Assembly: GCA_022695795.1 (NCBI GenBank)
Contig: MU404064.1
Location: 186,001 to 250,000, forward strand
From: Biscogniauxia marginata
Lineage: Eukaryota; Ascomycota; Sordariomycetes; Xylariales; Xylariaceae
Reading direction: 5' to 3'
DNA length: 64,000 nucleotides
Made by a program: the position numbers and the translations under genes. Below, piece by piece: positions 46,556 to 58,290 of the stretch (positions are counted from its first letter, which is position 1; the number at the start of each line of letters is the position of its first letter). The notes under the pieces are model-generated. The model did not search any database. It was not told the origin of the DNA and saw only the letters and a list, made by a program, of their open reading frames with translations.

Positions 46556-47239
46556 ATGAAACAGCAACCTACCGAGCCGACTCCTCATGCTTCTCCATGG
46601 TCAGGATGGTACTGCTGCAACTGCCTCTTCCACAGAATCGAGACCTCTCAACTAGTGGCACCGATGTGTGCGCTCGTGTCGTTATCAACCGCTGCCGTCC
46701 TTGGGCCGCACCTCGGCGCTTTCTCTGGACTTCCCCAGTCAACCATTTTGCAGTCGCTGCATAGCACGGTCAAGTCTGACTGGCTCATAGTACGTCGTTT
46801 CAGGTAGTAATAGAGAGTCATTCATATATCGCTGACCGTGATAAAGCCATCGGCGCAGCAGGTTCCCGCACCAACGCCGAGCACTGTAATACACGTCCTC
46901 TCTCTCCAGTACTATGCCGCGACGACTTTATCGCTATACAAAATAAGAGGAAATGGCCGCCAGAGGAACTTGACATCGGGTGTTGTGCTGGTCATCGGGC
47001 TGAACGTCTGCTTGTATGCTGCTGGCTTCGGAAGCTCATGGCATCAGAAGGCGGCCGAGGTGCTGGCGGCTTTGCCGCTGCTGATATCACTAAGCTTGCT
47101 TTTCAGTGCCGTATTACATACAATCCTAGACTATCTTCAGGGGCAAACTCCAAATAAACCAACATACGCAAGAGAAAAGGTGGCACCACCCACAGGGCCC
47201 TCACCGGATTCGCAGGTCAACAACAATGGTGATGGGTGA
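46556..47239 (+). CDS. three-helix membrane protein of unknown function
   Basis: Proposed exons 46556-46789 and 46859-47239, 204 residues. The first exon holds MKQQPTEPTPHASPWSGWYC, CNCLFHRIETSQLVAPM and a hydrophobic stretch CALVSLSTAAVLGPHLGAF. It ends with SDWLI before donor GTACGT. The second has LQYYAATTLSLYKI, then two membrane segments (SGVVLVIGLNVCLYAAGF and LAALPLLISLSLLFSAVLHT) and a hydrophilic tail. The acceptor is uncertain: AG at 46845-46846, 46857-46858 or 46860-46861 all keep frame; I chose the C-A-G at 46856-46858. The WYCC/HRIET opening recalls membrane proteins common next to Est1-type genes in this class. Function unknown. Confidence 0.62.
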
Positions 47240-49597
47240 TCGATGGTGTGGGTAGGAACAGTAGGAACAGTAGGAACAGTCTCACGACAGCTCAACACCA
47301 TCCTTGACGCATCTGTAACACAACACAGACTGGATCTGCAAGCCGGACATTGTTTGCAAGCGCTTGGTGTTAAGGAGGGTATCGAGCCCCAGGCGCGACC
47401 ATTATGACTATAATATGAACTTTTATCTCCATTAAAACAGGCAGTGCTCGTCTCAAGCCGCAAATTGAGCGCGTTTGATCGCTTTAGTACGTGGAGCTTT
47501 AATAGAAGGAATTTCATTCTGTTTCGGTCCATTTCTAAACAAGGGAAAAGAAAATTTACATTGAGGCGGGATACAAGTAGCTAAATTTGAGAAGAGAACA
47601 AATCTAGTTGGTGTATGTTCATCAACTAAGATACTAAAGGGAAGCACAAACTATCGTGTGAAATTTGGATTCGGATATAAATACCCATCGATCTAGTTTT
47701 GAGCTCTAGGATAGAGAAACGGTGAAAACAACGAAGCCCGTAACTATTCTCGTTAGGTCCCCAGTTACGGATATGTATGACTCCACTATAACGAATATAT
47801 CTAAATATTAAAGAAGATACCTATTTTAGCAATTATTTGAGCGTAACGTCCGATGATGACTGTCATCTCGTTTCTCGCTCAATAGAGTCGTATATAACTC
47901 TTTCAAAGAAGTTCATGATTTAATGACACCTGCCAATGATAAAATAAAATAAGATAAAACCCACTTGGTGTTAGAGAGACTCCACTGGTAGCTCGTCCAT
48001 GTAGGATGTATCGACCATAAACTAGAGCGGTGAGGTACATAACAGACTGAGAGCAAAGGAGTATAGGGTCACTATTTGGCTGCGAACAATCGCCAGAGAG
48101 CTCTATTCAGTCCCTTCGGGGCGTGAACGACTATTTTAAACTCAATTTCCCGTGGATACTATTCTCTTAGCCCCTTAGCCTTGAGGCTGACCTCTCAGAC
48201 CCCTGACAGACCACCCCTTGCATATCTGTAATTACAGCCATTCACAGAAACCACAGGAAAACCTCGCAACTCTTAAAATACGAAATTTGTCTATATATGA
48301 AATGTGCTTCCTATTCAATCTACATGTTATACCTAGGGCGATATTAAGTGCCTAAATCTATTAGCATAGTTAATTCGGTGAAAACTTGAAATGCGATCGC
48401 TATAAAGGAAATTATATTATCAACTCCTCAATGACTAAGTCAGCTGAATGATAGGTAGGTATATTGTACCATCACTAACTCACATCATGTACTGGACGAT
48501 GAGTAGATGGCTATGATCACAGTGAGCAGTCCCCCAGAGATTTATTCCCAAATCCAAATACGGGCCTGGGGATATTGGATATCACGGCAAGAATATTTCG
48601 CCTCCTACTTCAAGATGCAATTATTGTAGGGAATCTTGGATCTTTTAGGTTGGGATTGAAGCTGTAGATGAGGCAGTATAACGACTGTGCCAAGAATGGA
48701 CACCAGGGGAATTAGTAGCAACAGTTAGACGCATTAAGTTCCTGTAGACCAATTATTTTAGACGGAGTGCCCCCTCGTGTACATGTAGTTCTAGCTCATT
48801 ACGCAAGAACCAATGCGATCACCCCTGTTGTATACTGGTATCCTAAAATGTGCGTAGGTCTATTATGTTGCTTCGATGCAAACATGGCTTAGATCATCAT
48901 CTTGTTGGCTCAAGACCGTGCTCGCTCTGATTCTCTTCATATATAACGACGTGTGTATAGAACCATCTGCCATCTAGACAATTTCTGAGTGTTTGAGTGA
49001 TAAAGCAACACATGAAAGGTTTTTTACCTAGCACAGAAAATGTGATGTATAATTACAATGACAGCTTGATTGCTAGAAATTGGTTTCTATAATTGTAAAA
49101 GTTTTCTTTATATAATGCAAGACATTGCAGCTAGTGCTTGTGTATAGAAATGGTCACTAGTGGCATTCAACACAGAAATAATGCAACATTCACTTCACAT
49201 AAATACTCTCTCTCTTTCCTTGTTTCTAGTTGATTTTGTTATTATTCCATGACAGTATACTATACTTCTGTAGAGCCAAGATAGACCACACCAGAAGTGG
49301 GGGCGGATGGGGTATGCGAGAAAAAGTGAATAGGTAGCTTGCACGAGCTCATGAGAGTGGGTGGAAAGCTCCCATTATAGAGGGGAGCTGTGCAGAGCCG
49401 GTCACGTGATCTATCTATGGAGAGTCACCTACGTGACAACTTCATACCTAGTAAACACATTTTTCAATCGACAGGACAAACAAAGACAGTTTGCTCACTT
49501 GGGTCCAGTTGTGAAGTTCACCTAATCGCGACAAACAATGTCACTGGCTGCACGGGATGTGTGCGTTATCTATTTAGCTAGTCGCCGACTTGACCAT
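47240..49597. other. 2.4 kb AT-rich intergenic region
   Basis: Begins with three tandem GTAGGAACA units (47252-47278) just after the membrane protein stop codon. The rest is AT-rich with many stops and no motif-bearing frame. It ends at the tRNA gene. Confidence 0.5.
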
Positions 49598-49681
49598 GGC
49601 CGGTTAGCGTAATGGTAACGCGTCACTTTCCGGTGTTGCGGAGATTGGTGAAGATTGCGGGTTCGAGTCCCGTGCTGGTCG
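49598..49681 (+). tRNA. tRNA-Arg(CCG) with a 12-base intron
   Basis: All arms can be drawn. Acceptor GGCCGGT (49598-49604) pairs with GCTGGTC (49674-49680), discriminator G. D stem is GCGT/ACGC. Anticodon stem TCACT (49623-49627) pairs with GGTGA (49647-49651). T stem GCGGG/CCCGT encloses TTCGAGT. The anticodon is CCG at 49630-49632, preceded by T33 and followed by G37. The extra 12 bases (49634-49645) fall exactly after position 37, where eukaryotic tRNA introns sit. A T6 terminator follows. Several stems use G-T pairs. Anticodon assignment depends on this intron placement. Confidence 0.85.
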
Positions 49682-49682
49682 A

Positions 49683-49688
49683 TTTTTT
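49683..49688 (+). terminator. RNA polymerase III T-run terminator
   Basis: Six T residues start two bases after the mature 3' end of the tRNA, the usual Pol III stop signal. Confidence 0.85.
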
Positions 49689-49945
49689 GGTTTTCCTTTT
49701 TATTATTTTTAATAAACCTGTTAGTTAGTTTTTATATATTTTAAAAAAAAAATTAATTTTTTTAAAAATTTTACTAATTTAAAAATTTTTCAAATAAAAA
49801 TAAAAATAATTATTTAAATTTATAATATAATATTTTAATATTTCTTTATTTTATTAAAAAAGGAAGTTTAAAACAATTATTATAAATAAATTCCCAATAA
49901 ATTTTATAATGATATTATTTATGACTTTAATCTTGATTTACAAGG
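49689..49945. other. extremely AT-rich block after the tRNA
   Basis: About 250 bases made almost only of A and T, with long A and T homopolymers (49741-49900). Sharp left border at the tRNA terminator. Could be a heavily mutated insertion beside the tRNA; no repeat ends could be defined. Confidence 0.5.
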
Positions 49946-50309
49946 TACAAATACGTAACTTAGCCGAGAGTTAACAATATGATGTTGCCGAGGCCGCCTT
50001 AGTATGTATGTAAAGACCTCAACATGAACAAGTTGTTCTTGCTGCAGGTGCCATATTGACCTCTGTTCTGTAATAATGCTTATCTCAGCATGGGACAGAA
50101 AATCGGATGAACTACCAGTGCTGGCGAATCTGACATTTTACACTTATTTATGTACTGTATAGTTATGCACGCTTTTACCGCTTAAGTTAACTGATAATAT
50201 TCATAGGGCCGATGCCTCACCGAGCAGGTGATGGCCTTCTATCACGGTATCTTGTCTAGTGTCCTGGTCGGTGATGTTGAAGTACACGGTTATGAGGTTG
50301 CTTGATTAG

Positions 50310-51039
50310 GTGAAGAGCTATCTGAAAAGAGTGTGGGAGGACCTGTTCCTCATATACATGACGGCTGCGGTGACCCTGTACCTGTACATAACAGCTACCC
50401 CCTTGACACCTATTTCAGCAGACGAATTTTCTAAAGATCTATATCATCTTGGATGGCAGGCTAAGGTTGAAAGGCATCGTCTTCACCACTCCAAAGACGT
50501 CAAGCCGATCAGTCCCCTTCGATAATTTGGACCCACAGGTCTACACGCCGTATCCAAAACCTAACCCTAACACACGTAGATTCGCCGGGACGCCTTCTCG
50601 TATGTCTAGGTCACTGCGGACGTCAACCAGTAGCTGATTGTTGATCTCCGGTGGCATACGTAGGTCACGCGACGCACCCATGCCGTTATCGAGGACATGT
50701 ACAACATGGTGTCGAAGCCCTGCAGATACCTTCCTGGCTCGGTGCACGATATGGCTCATCGAGGAGCACGCTCTTCATATAAACGGTATTACCTGCCCGG
50801 AGACAAGCAAGGCAAATATTATCTGTGATCAAAATGGAAACATTTGGGGCATTGACATCGTCATAGCCAGGGGCTACAGTATCATTCCTACCAGGGCGGC
50901 TGGCAATCCCACGCTCATGGCTATTTGCTTTGTTGTTGCCAGAGCCGACAAGATCATAAAGGAGCTTAGGCCCAAGGTGAAGGATCAAGAGGACAGTGGT
51001 TTAGTAGACGTGGTCGGCCTACTGGACTCCATAAGATAA
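50310..51039 (+). pseudogene. possible gene remnant, weakly kinase-like end
   Basis: Two open frames, 50310-50525 and 50638-51039, lie on the same strand with stops between them and no good intron joining them. The second ends with NGITCPETSKANIICDQNGN and WGIDIVIARG. This weakly resembles the catalytic loop of aminoglycoside-phosphotransferase-like proteins (H-x-D-x4-N-I-x-VD), but the expected His-x-Asp is missing. The low similarity and absent N-terminal lobe suggest a decayed gene or a chance match. Confidence 0.3.
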
Positions 51040-51446
51040 GAAATTAAGAATTTTTCCTCTAGTAAATAAGAAGAATTGTACCGAACGTGCAAACAGTAGG
51101 CTATTAACGGAGGAAGGTCTAGAAATATTAAATTCCTCTCTATACATAACAAGGATGATATATCTCTCTATTTGATATTAATCTTTATTACAAGCCAAAC
51201 TCCTAATAATATTTAATTTTATGTCATGGGAATTATCACAACAATTATTAACTATCCAATCTTTTATGTTCTTCATTCCTTTTATCCCTCCTCTTTGTCT
51301 CTTCTATATCCAACTTTCAAGATTGTCAAGGTTAATTAATATATTACACCTTCGAATAGTCAATAAAAGGTTACTCAGCATTAGGCTAGCCTGCACTGGC
51401 TTTCTGTATACGTGCTAGTTCACTCCTCTCTGACTGGTAGGTCATT

Positions 51447-53262
51447 CTAGATCTGATACTTAAAGTCTAATGCCCTATCCGTTCGCTCCTCCGGCGGCAA
51501 CACAACACCCTCGCCCAAGGCTATGTCTTTGGCCTCTTGCCGTGTCTTATAGATCCACCTTACGATCCACCATCCAAACCAAGCGAACGCTAGACAACCT
51601 AGGGACCACGCATGTCCTAGCGTAAACGCTGGTGCATCACCAGATTGGTAGATCTGACCCGAGACGACTCCGCCGATGTTTGTAAGACTCAGTAAGATCC
51701 CGAGACTTGCGGCGCGCTTCCCATCGGGAGCACAGTTGCCGGAGAGCCAAGCACTTGATCATAAAATCGCATCAGTAGGTGCTTTACAATCACTGCCTTG
51801 CCTTGTATCTTTCGTTTCAATAAAGATCGCAGATCACGATGAAACTTACATATTACCCCCAGTACACAAGAAGCAAGCTGTAGCAATCAGAAACGTTGCA
51901 AAGTATTGAGCTGCCGGAGGCACATCACAAAGTAGAATCGCATAGCCGACCACGCCAAAAGGGGCGCAGATTACCAACGGGAGGAATCGACGGTTATATT
52001 TGTCTGACATCACCGCGCCGATAGCGTATATGAGGGCACCCCAGAGATTGACCGGAATGACCAAATATTGTGCTTGAATTGTCGAATAATGAAAGCCTTC
52101 TTTGATTATAATTGGCAGGAACGTGCTGAAGCCTTTTCAATCAAGGTCAGTTTTATTGTTACCGAAGAATTTAGTACAGAATACTTACCATATAGTATTG
52201 TCACAACGGCGATCTGGATAACGCCATGTAACCAGCTCTTCACATCCTTCGCAGCATCTTTAATATCCTTCTTCGAGTAGTGTCCAGAGCCACCACTGTA
52301 CGCCTCCATCTCTTCAGCCCGTTTCCTCATGAGTGCCTTTTCTTCCGCATCTAAGAAGTATGCCGTTTCGTAGTCTCTTGGGACAAGGAAAATACAGCAC
52401 GCAGCCCACACGATAGTGATGAGGCCTTCAATGATATAAAGCCTAGAATTGACCAGTTTGTATGTAAGAAATATGTTTCTCCCGCAGTTGAATGTTTGGA
52501 AACACACCATCGCCACCCAGACATGTTTGCGACTCCATCCATACTTAACATGGCCCACGCTAGGAGTCCCCCGAATGCTCCAGAGAGTGCCGACGCGACT
52601 GTGGAGCTTTGTTAGATATACATGGGACATGCGTATTACAAGCTTTAGCTTAACTTACTAAATAGAAACGCGACCCGTACTGCCAATTCTTCACGCTTAT
52701 ACCAGTTACAGAGGAATAGCGTCAATGAAGGGAATAAGCAACCCTCGAAAAATCCCAGCAACACGCGAGTTACTACGAGTGGGCCGAATGACCGGACGAA
52801 GCCGGTGCAGAGGCATACGATACCCCAGCAAAACGTAATGGTGGGAATGACCCGGCTAAACTGGAGACGTTTGACCAAAATCGAGGTAGGGAACTCAGCG
52901 AGGATGTAGAAGACGTAGAAGACGGATACAGCTGTCTTTCATGACCTCAGTAAGTTGGACGACAGGATCTAATATCGGGATATCGAAGGGGAAAATAGAA
53001 ATAATTGACGTACATTCAGCTCGGACCCCTTAAGGTGAATCTCGTCTGTCATACCTTGTGTCGCTGCGAAGCCAATATTCCCCCGATCCAAATAGCTTAT
53101 AAGCATGAGAAGCATCATTACAGGAGCAATGAAGCAGTCTAGTTTACGAACTAGCAGCCTTTCCCTTGTTCGTTGTTTATCGCTTTCTGGGAGTCCGCGT
53201 TCATCGTGTACAAACTCACAAAAATCAACGTCAATCTTCTTGCCCGAACCTTTACGAGACAT
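51447..53262 (-). CDS. MFS transporter, allantoate permease (DAL5/ACS) family
   Basis: Six exons: 53262-53014, 52935-52659, 52598-52508, 52442-52189, 52132-51850 and 51753-51447; 1461 bases, 486 residues. Every join restores known family sequence: SELNTAVSVFYVFYILAEFP, FLFIASALSGAFGGLLAW, GWRWLYIIEGLITIVW, VTILYGFSTFLPIIIK and TGGNIAWLSGNCAPDGKRAA. The first helix has SYLDRGNIGFA, a family signature, and the C-terminus ends KYQI. Twelve membrane segments are expected. Relatives are plasma-membrane H+ symporters for organic anions such as allantoate, nicotinate, pantothenate or tartrate. Substrate unknown here. It is divergent from the CMD-family gene, which suggests shared control. Confidence 0.93.
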
Positions 53263-54118
53263 TATTTTAGGAGATGCTAGAAATACAATTCAGCAGCAGA
53301 ATATTGAGGGAGAACTAGTAGAAGACGTGTATGGATCACGAATTAAATTAAAAAAAAGATCAGAGGACACAGAAGAAAGATATCGTGAGGACAATCGAGT
53401 CCTTAAACTATCCGCACCTCCCCCCTCTCCTGAAGTCCTCCATCTAGGTACTTCGTATTTGCTAGGCTTGGTAGTAACACTGCTCATATCACACATGAAA
53501 TCCGTCAGTCTATTTTCTCACGGCATATGCCCATGCAGGTATATGTCTTGTCGACGTAAACCGTGGATTGTCACTTGGGGAAATCGGGGTTATCATGTTA
53601 GCGTAAGGTCATACCATCTCGGATAGGGTCGTAATCTACCATACGACCTCACCCAATGGACTTCCCTGATGCGATCAATGCAGGGAAGTCATAGGACTTG
53701 GAGATGGATGCTATATCATATAACCCAATATCTCCTCCCTTAACTTTCTTTTAAGCTCCTGCTATTGCTAAAGCCCTATAGGCTAATGTGACGACACAAC
53801 TACATCCACCCCTCCATCCTTGGGGGAGCTTGAGGAAGGGTTAGCCTGGGTTAATTATTGGCCTGTCATTGTGTGGAGTATAATCCAGTCCAGCCTAGGT
53901 ATTATACGACATCATCGAAATCTCCCCACCTGGATGTGTTTCTCGAAGTCTTTGAGTTCACAATTGAACGCGCCCGTCTCATAATTGTCTGTCATCTCGG
54001 TTTCGAAAGGAGGATACCAACACTTAGAAAACTGTCAGTTCACTTATCTTATTCCACTATCACTTATTCCAGAATTTCATTTCTAGCTTTCCCACATTTT
54101 CTTGTTAAAAGGGACACT
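53263..54118. promoter_or_regulatory. divergent promoter region, permease and CMD-family genes
   Basis: An 856-base spacer between two divergently transcribed small-molecule genes. No gene supported inside it; an open frame running into the CMD gene from 53858 lacks conserved sequence. No specific operator could be identified. Confidence 0.45.
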
Positions 54119-54565
54119 ATGAGCACCAACCCCAAATTCGACGCGCTGCACAAGCAGCTCTTCGACGAAGGCCTCAAAATGCGGCGCAGCGTCGTTGGCG
54201 ACTCTTACGTCGACCGTGCCTTAGCCAATGGATCTACCGAGTTCTCCAAGCCGGGCCAAGAGCTTGTCACCGAATGGTGCTGGGGCTACGCCTGGACTCG
54301 GCCCGGCCTCGAAAAGAAGCAGCGCAGCTTGTTGAATATCGGCATGCTCATGGCTCTCAATCGCGCCCCTGAGCTGGCTGTGCACATTCGTGGGGCCAGG
54401 AATAACGGTCTTTCGGAACTAGAGATCAGAGAGGCTATCTTACATTGCACGACGTACTGTGGGGTCCCCGCCGGCGTAGATGCGATGAAGACGGCCGAGA
54501 AGGTGCTTAATGAGATGGCTGAGAAGGGAGAGATAGCTAGAGAATTGGGGAATAAGGCGACATAG
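54119..54565 (+). CDS. carboxymuconolactone decarboxylase (CMD) family protein
   Basis: Single exon, 148 residues, typical of short CMD proteins. The core [20 protein letters not shown] and [20 protein letters not shown], with [20 protein letters not shown] then [10 protein letters not shown], matches the 4-carboxymuconolactone-decarboxylase fold. The peroxidatic CxxC of AhpD is absent, so it is a decarboxylase-type and not a peroxidase-type member. In bacteria the enzyme opens the beta-ketoadipate route; many fungal copies have unproven roles. An ATG at 53858 is in frame, but the stretch before 54119 lacks family sequence, so the start is 54119. Confidence 0.9.
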   Translation: MSTNPKFDALHKQLFDEGLKMRRSVVGDSYVDRALANGSTEFSKPGQELVTEWCWGYAWTRPGLEKKQRSLLNIGMLMALNRAPELAVHIRGARNNGLSELEIREAILHCTTYCGVPAGVDAMKTAEKVLNEMAEKGEIARELGNKAT

Positions 54566-54977
54566 ATATGGGAAAGATATCACTAATTTGTTAGACCGGG
54601 GAATCAAGTTAAGAGAAGTTCATGGTGTTTCCCTTGGTCGCCACACCTACACATGGGAGACATTGTCATTGATTAGGGGTTTCGAGGGGGGAGTAAATGA
54701 ATATAAAGTTACGGAAAACCTTCGAATCTCACATAATTCTCGAATAAACAATAAATGTGCAGGTCTAGCTACGTCTTTACGATGTATCATACAATGCATA
54801 GTATCCTTCATAAGCTCAATCGTTTAAGAAGACGATGCATTTATGTGCTCTGTTTAGTTTTGAACCGTTCCTCGCGATGATTAGTACTATACAATACACG
54901 CCATTCTCGGTGCCAAAAAAGTTTTTTCGCTAGAAGAAAAGACTAAAATAATATTATCCAACTTCTGATTCAAGCTC
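54566..54977. other. intergenic between convergent genes
   Basis: 3' flanks of the CMD-family and alcohol dehydrogenase genes. No reading frame with recognisable content. Confidence 0.5.
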
Positions 54978-56120
54978 TCAATCTAGGAGGTTCATGTCGA
55001 TAGCAAGTTTACCCCCTTGCCCCTTGTGATATTCAATCACCAAGTCGTTCAATCTAGATAGGGGGTACGTCTTGACGCTTGCCTTCACGTCATGTTCCGC
55101 CGCAAACTGGAGCATTTCCCTCAACGTCTTGTTACTGCCAACAAGACTACCGATGATGGAGATATCTCTAAACACGACGTCACGAGCAGAGATGTGGAAT
55201 CCCTGTTCTGGGAAGGAGACGATGACGCACTTGCCGTGGTTCCTCAGGAGGTTTACACCGTAGTCAAAGGCCTTCTGACTCTCAGGCAGGATGATAACAG
55301 CATCGAGACCCATGTCTCCTCTTTCCTGTTTTCCGTCCTCTCCTCCTAGCTGGGTCACTACATCGTTTGCGTTCTCGACTCTCGCATCTATAATCCTCGC
55401 ACCCACACCCGCACCCTCCCCAGAAGCTAAATCCCTGGCAAGACGCAACGGCGCTTCCGCATTGTCCACACCCAGTACCTTCAACCCCATCTTAACGGCA
55501 AACTGGAGCCCCAAGTGTCCCAAGCCTCCGCCACAGCCCAATATGCCGACGCGCTGTCCGGGTTTTAGGGCGCACCGCTTTAGAGCATTGTAGATCGTGA
55601 CGCCGGCGCACATGAGAACGGCTGTGTCGACGGAGGACATGCCATCTGGAATTGGGGCGACCTGCCGGCTGTCTACGACGGCGTACTCCCTAAAGCCTCC
55701 GGGGGCATTAATTCCGTGGTTCTTGGAGTATGGGCAGAAGACGGAGTATCCGGGCAGGTCCGCATCAGGATCTTCCGGTGTAGGACCGGCTGTGCATTCG
55801 AAACAAGTGCCGCAAGGATGGAATGAGCGGCCTGAGACGCCGACACGATCACCTATGTGGAATGGCGAATTCGAATTCGATGCGACGGTCACGACTGTCC
55901 CCGCGAATTCGTGACAGCCGACGTGTGGGAACTCGAGCGGATTAGGGGGCATCTGCCCCGCGGCGAGAACAGCATCAGTGTGGCAATAAGAAGCAGCATC
56001 TACTTTGATGAGGATGTCATGAGGAGAGGAAAGAGTCGGAAGTGGAACGGAGCGAAGAGCATAAGGGGTGTTGAAAGCATCTAGGAACTGGGCTTTCATC
56101 AGCGGCGGTAGTGTTGCCAT
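54978..56120 (-). CDS. zinc-dependent alcohol dehydrogenase (MDR family)
   Basis: Single exon, 380 residues. Catalytic zinc ligands: Cys46 (SYCHTDAVLAAG), His70-Glu71 (GCHEFAG) and Cys171 (LMCAGVTIYNAL). Structural zinc is bound by Cys103, 106 and 109 (HPCGTCFEC) and Cys129. The Rossmann motif GILGCGGGLGHLGLQFAVK (192-210) is followed by an acidic residue (VLGVD), which favours NAD over NADP. It resembles the fungal alcohol dehydrogenases that oxidise primary or aromatic alcohols. Between the third and fourth structural Cys an insertion (TPEDPDADLPGYSV) is longer than in yeast ADH1. Substrate not evident. Confidence 0.93.
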   Translation of the reverse strand: MATLPPLMKAQFLDAFNTPYALRSVPLPTLSSPHDILIKVDAASYCHTDAVLAAGQMPPNPLEFPHVGCHEFAGTVVTVASNSNSPFHIGDRVGVSGRSFHPCGTCFECTAGPTPEDPDADLPGYSVFCPYSKNHGINAPGGFREYAVVDSRQVAPIPDGMSSVDTAVLMCAGVTIYNALKRCALKPGQRVGILGCGGGLGHLGLQFAVKMGLKVLGVDNAEAPLRLARDLASGEGAGVGARIIDARVENANDVVTQLGGEDGKQERGDMGLDAVIILPESQKAFDYGVNLLRNHGKCVIVSFPEQGFHISARDVVFRDISIIGSLVGSNKTLREMLQFAAEHDVKASVKTYPLSRLNDLVIEYHKGQGGKLAIDMNLLD

Positions 56121-56752
56121 TTCAGCTTTATTTTCTTGTCCTCTACTTTTTACCTATTGTATATGTTGAGTTTGCGATCACGATTCAAGGCCATCATTTG
56201 CATATAGATTCACGCATAACCACGCATACACACACCGTATATGGTACCACTGTGCCTTAGTTATCTTTCTGGTTTGTTGTATTCTTTCATTAACAACCCC
56301 CTCCAGCTTCTGACTGTCCTTTCGTTACGAATCAGGTTTATCGACATGCAGGTCATTGATATCACATCATAGGATGGTATCGGTCTCGATGGCACCCCCT
56401 CCCCCTTTTACCCGTTTGAAGTAACATAAACGATTCAGCTACACCTCCACATGACTTTTCTCCAATAATTCCCCGCGCATCCTCTAAGCCGAAGAGTCCA
56501 GAGATGGATTACTCATGGAGTAGGACAGATTCCGCGGAAATTGCTTGATTCTAGGTCAGTCACCAGGTTACCTTAGGTGCGATGATACGACTATAGACTT
56601 GCATAAAAATATAGCTTTAGATAGGGATTTGTGTTTTGAACCTACATTATACTGCGAACATTGGACATTCAAGTATATGCACGATTTCACACTGTTCTTC
56701 GTCTCTCTAGCAGAAGAGTCGTACGGCAATATTCACACCTATTGTCCCTACC
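56121..56752. promoter_or_regulatory. divergent promoter region, ADH and MBL-fold genes
   Basis: A 632-base spacer between divergent genes, so both promoters lie here. It includes a pyrimidine-rich CCCCCTCCCCC stretch at about 56395-56405. No gene supported. Confidence 0.45.
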
Positions 56753-57805
56753 ATGGCGGATACTAAGGAGCCCGTCTATGTAACTATCTCGGCCCTCGAC
56801 GCTGGTCATCTCACTCTTCCGGAGCCTTTCTTCGTCACACCTGCCGACCCGGAAAGTCGCCCGATAGTTCCATCCCTTTCATTCCTTATTCAACACCCAG
56901 GACGCAACAAAAACGATGTGACAAGAATAGTTTTTGATCTGGGCGTCAAGCGCGACCTGACTGGTTACACGCCCGCTCAACAGGCGCACGCAGCAAATAG
57001 GCAGCCGATTATAGTTGACCCCGACTGTGCCGCGAGCCTCCGCCGGGGCGCGAGTGAGCCAAAACAAGACGATTCTAGCACAGGAGAAGAGCCACTGCTG
57101 GACCCAAGCAAGGATATCGACGTCATAATTCTTAGCCATATACATTGGGATCACGTTGGAACATCATCTGACTTTCCCAGTGCTACCTTCGTCGTAGGCT
57201 CTGGCACGCTAGAGGTCTTGAAGAATGGCGCAGGTCCTCTGTACCCGGCCGAAATGTTCAACGATGATGAACTACCTGCGCCTCGCACTGTCGAGTTCCC
57301 TCCGGTACCTACTCGAGGAGATGACAGTAGTGAGTATGATACAGGGCCGAATGCCCCGAGACACACACCAGCGTCGGCCGATACGCGCGCCAGGCTACCA
57401 GTAGTTACCGAAGAGTGGTCCTGGCGGCCGCTCGCTGGCTTTCCGCACACACTGGATTTCTTCGGCGACGGTAGCCTCTACGTCATCGACACCCCTGGCC
57501 ACATATACGGCCACGTGAACCTCTTTGCCCGCATTGCCGAGAACAAATATGTCTACCTAGGAGGGGACTGCTGCCACGACCGAAGGATCCTAAGCGGCGA
57601 GAGAGCGATTGCCATGTACGACGACGGGAGGGGTGGGTTGAGGAGCGTGCATATGCATACGGATATGGCAAAGAAGACATTGGCTATAATTGGAGAGTTC
57701 ATTAAGGAGAAGAGGGATGCTGCAGTGGAGGTTGAGGTAGTATTAGCACATGATGGGCATTGGAGAAATCAAAATAGACACCGGTTCTGGCCGGGGAAAC
57801 TGTGA
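56753..57805 (+). CDS. metallo-beta-lactamase-fold hydrolase, lactonase-like
   Basis: Single exon, 350 residues. Metal-binding motif HIHWDH at 129-134 (ILSHIHWDHVG), then His250 and His254 (DTPGHIYGHVNLFAR), Asp272 (YLGGDCCHD) and His333 (LAHDGHW). These give the full two-metal site. The overall pattern resembles the AttM/AiiA quorum-quenching lactonase branch and fungal lactamases such as the Fusarium benzoxazolinone-degrading MBL1. Such enzymes hydrolyse lactone or lactam rings. Substrate cannot be read off. A helical insert between residues 155 and 235 is larger than in bacterial lactonases. No signal peptide, so cytosolic. Confidence 0.88.
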   Translation: MADTKEPVYVTISALDAGHLTLPEPFFVTPADPESRPIVPSLSFLIQHPGRNKNDVTRIVFDLGVKRDLTGYTPAQQAHAANRQPIIVDPDCAASLRRGASEPKQDDSSTGEEPLLDPSKDIDVIILSHIHWDHVGTSSDFPSATFVVGSGTLEVLKNGAGPLYPAEMFNDDELPAPRTVEFPPVPTRGDDSSEYDTGPNAPRHTPASADTRARLPVVTEEWSWRPLAGFPHTLDFFGDGSLYVIDTPGHIYGHVNLFARIAENKYVYLGGDCCHDRRILSGERAIAMYDDGRGGLRSVHMHTDMAKKTLAIIGEFIKEKRDAAVEVEVVLAHDGHWRNQNRHRFWPGKL

Positions 57806-58290
57806 TAGTTGGAGTCAGATTTGGAGTAGTTGATCATGTACACCCCCTTCTAGGTATATCACGCATGATAGTCTGTGATATAGGACAAACCCAAATCTCT
57901 GATTGGTTCTACATTTTGCCTGAGTAGGGGCCAGTCCTACATAGTAATGATGCCCATGCAACGGATGGGGCCTCCATCCTTCTCTAAAAACACGGTAATG
58001 GTCATGTAGAGGACCCCGAGTTAGTGTATGATAGTGCTGCCAAATATGCTTTCTACTTAATTGACGGTCAACTTTTGTTGGTTGCGAAACTTGCTTGATC
58101 AGGGGTTATGGACTTAGTTGACTCCCTCAAATCAAGGCACAGGAAAGGTTGATTACGACTTCATAACTAAAATTAGTTTCTCGTGGGTTAGCCTTGTTTC
58201 GTATCATATTTATCTGTATAGCTACTATTTCTCTATTAACTTAGTTGACGATATCTAAAGGCGTAATATATCAGCCAATAATACATCACC
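57806..58290. other. spacer between two same-strand genes
   Basis: Holds the terminator of the MBL-fold gene and the promoter of the next gene. AT-rich, no motif-bearing frame. Confidence 0.5.

Noticed and set aside
50561..50572. Telomere-like CTAACCCTAAC
   Set aside because: Only about two units inside a non-telomeric, gene-containing context. Not an array.
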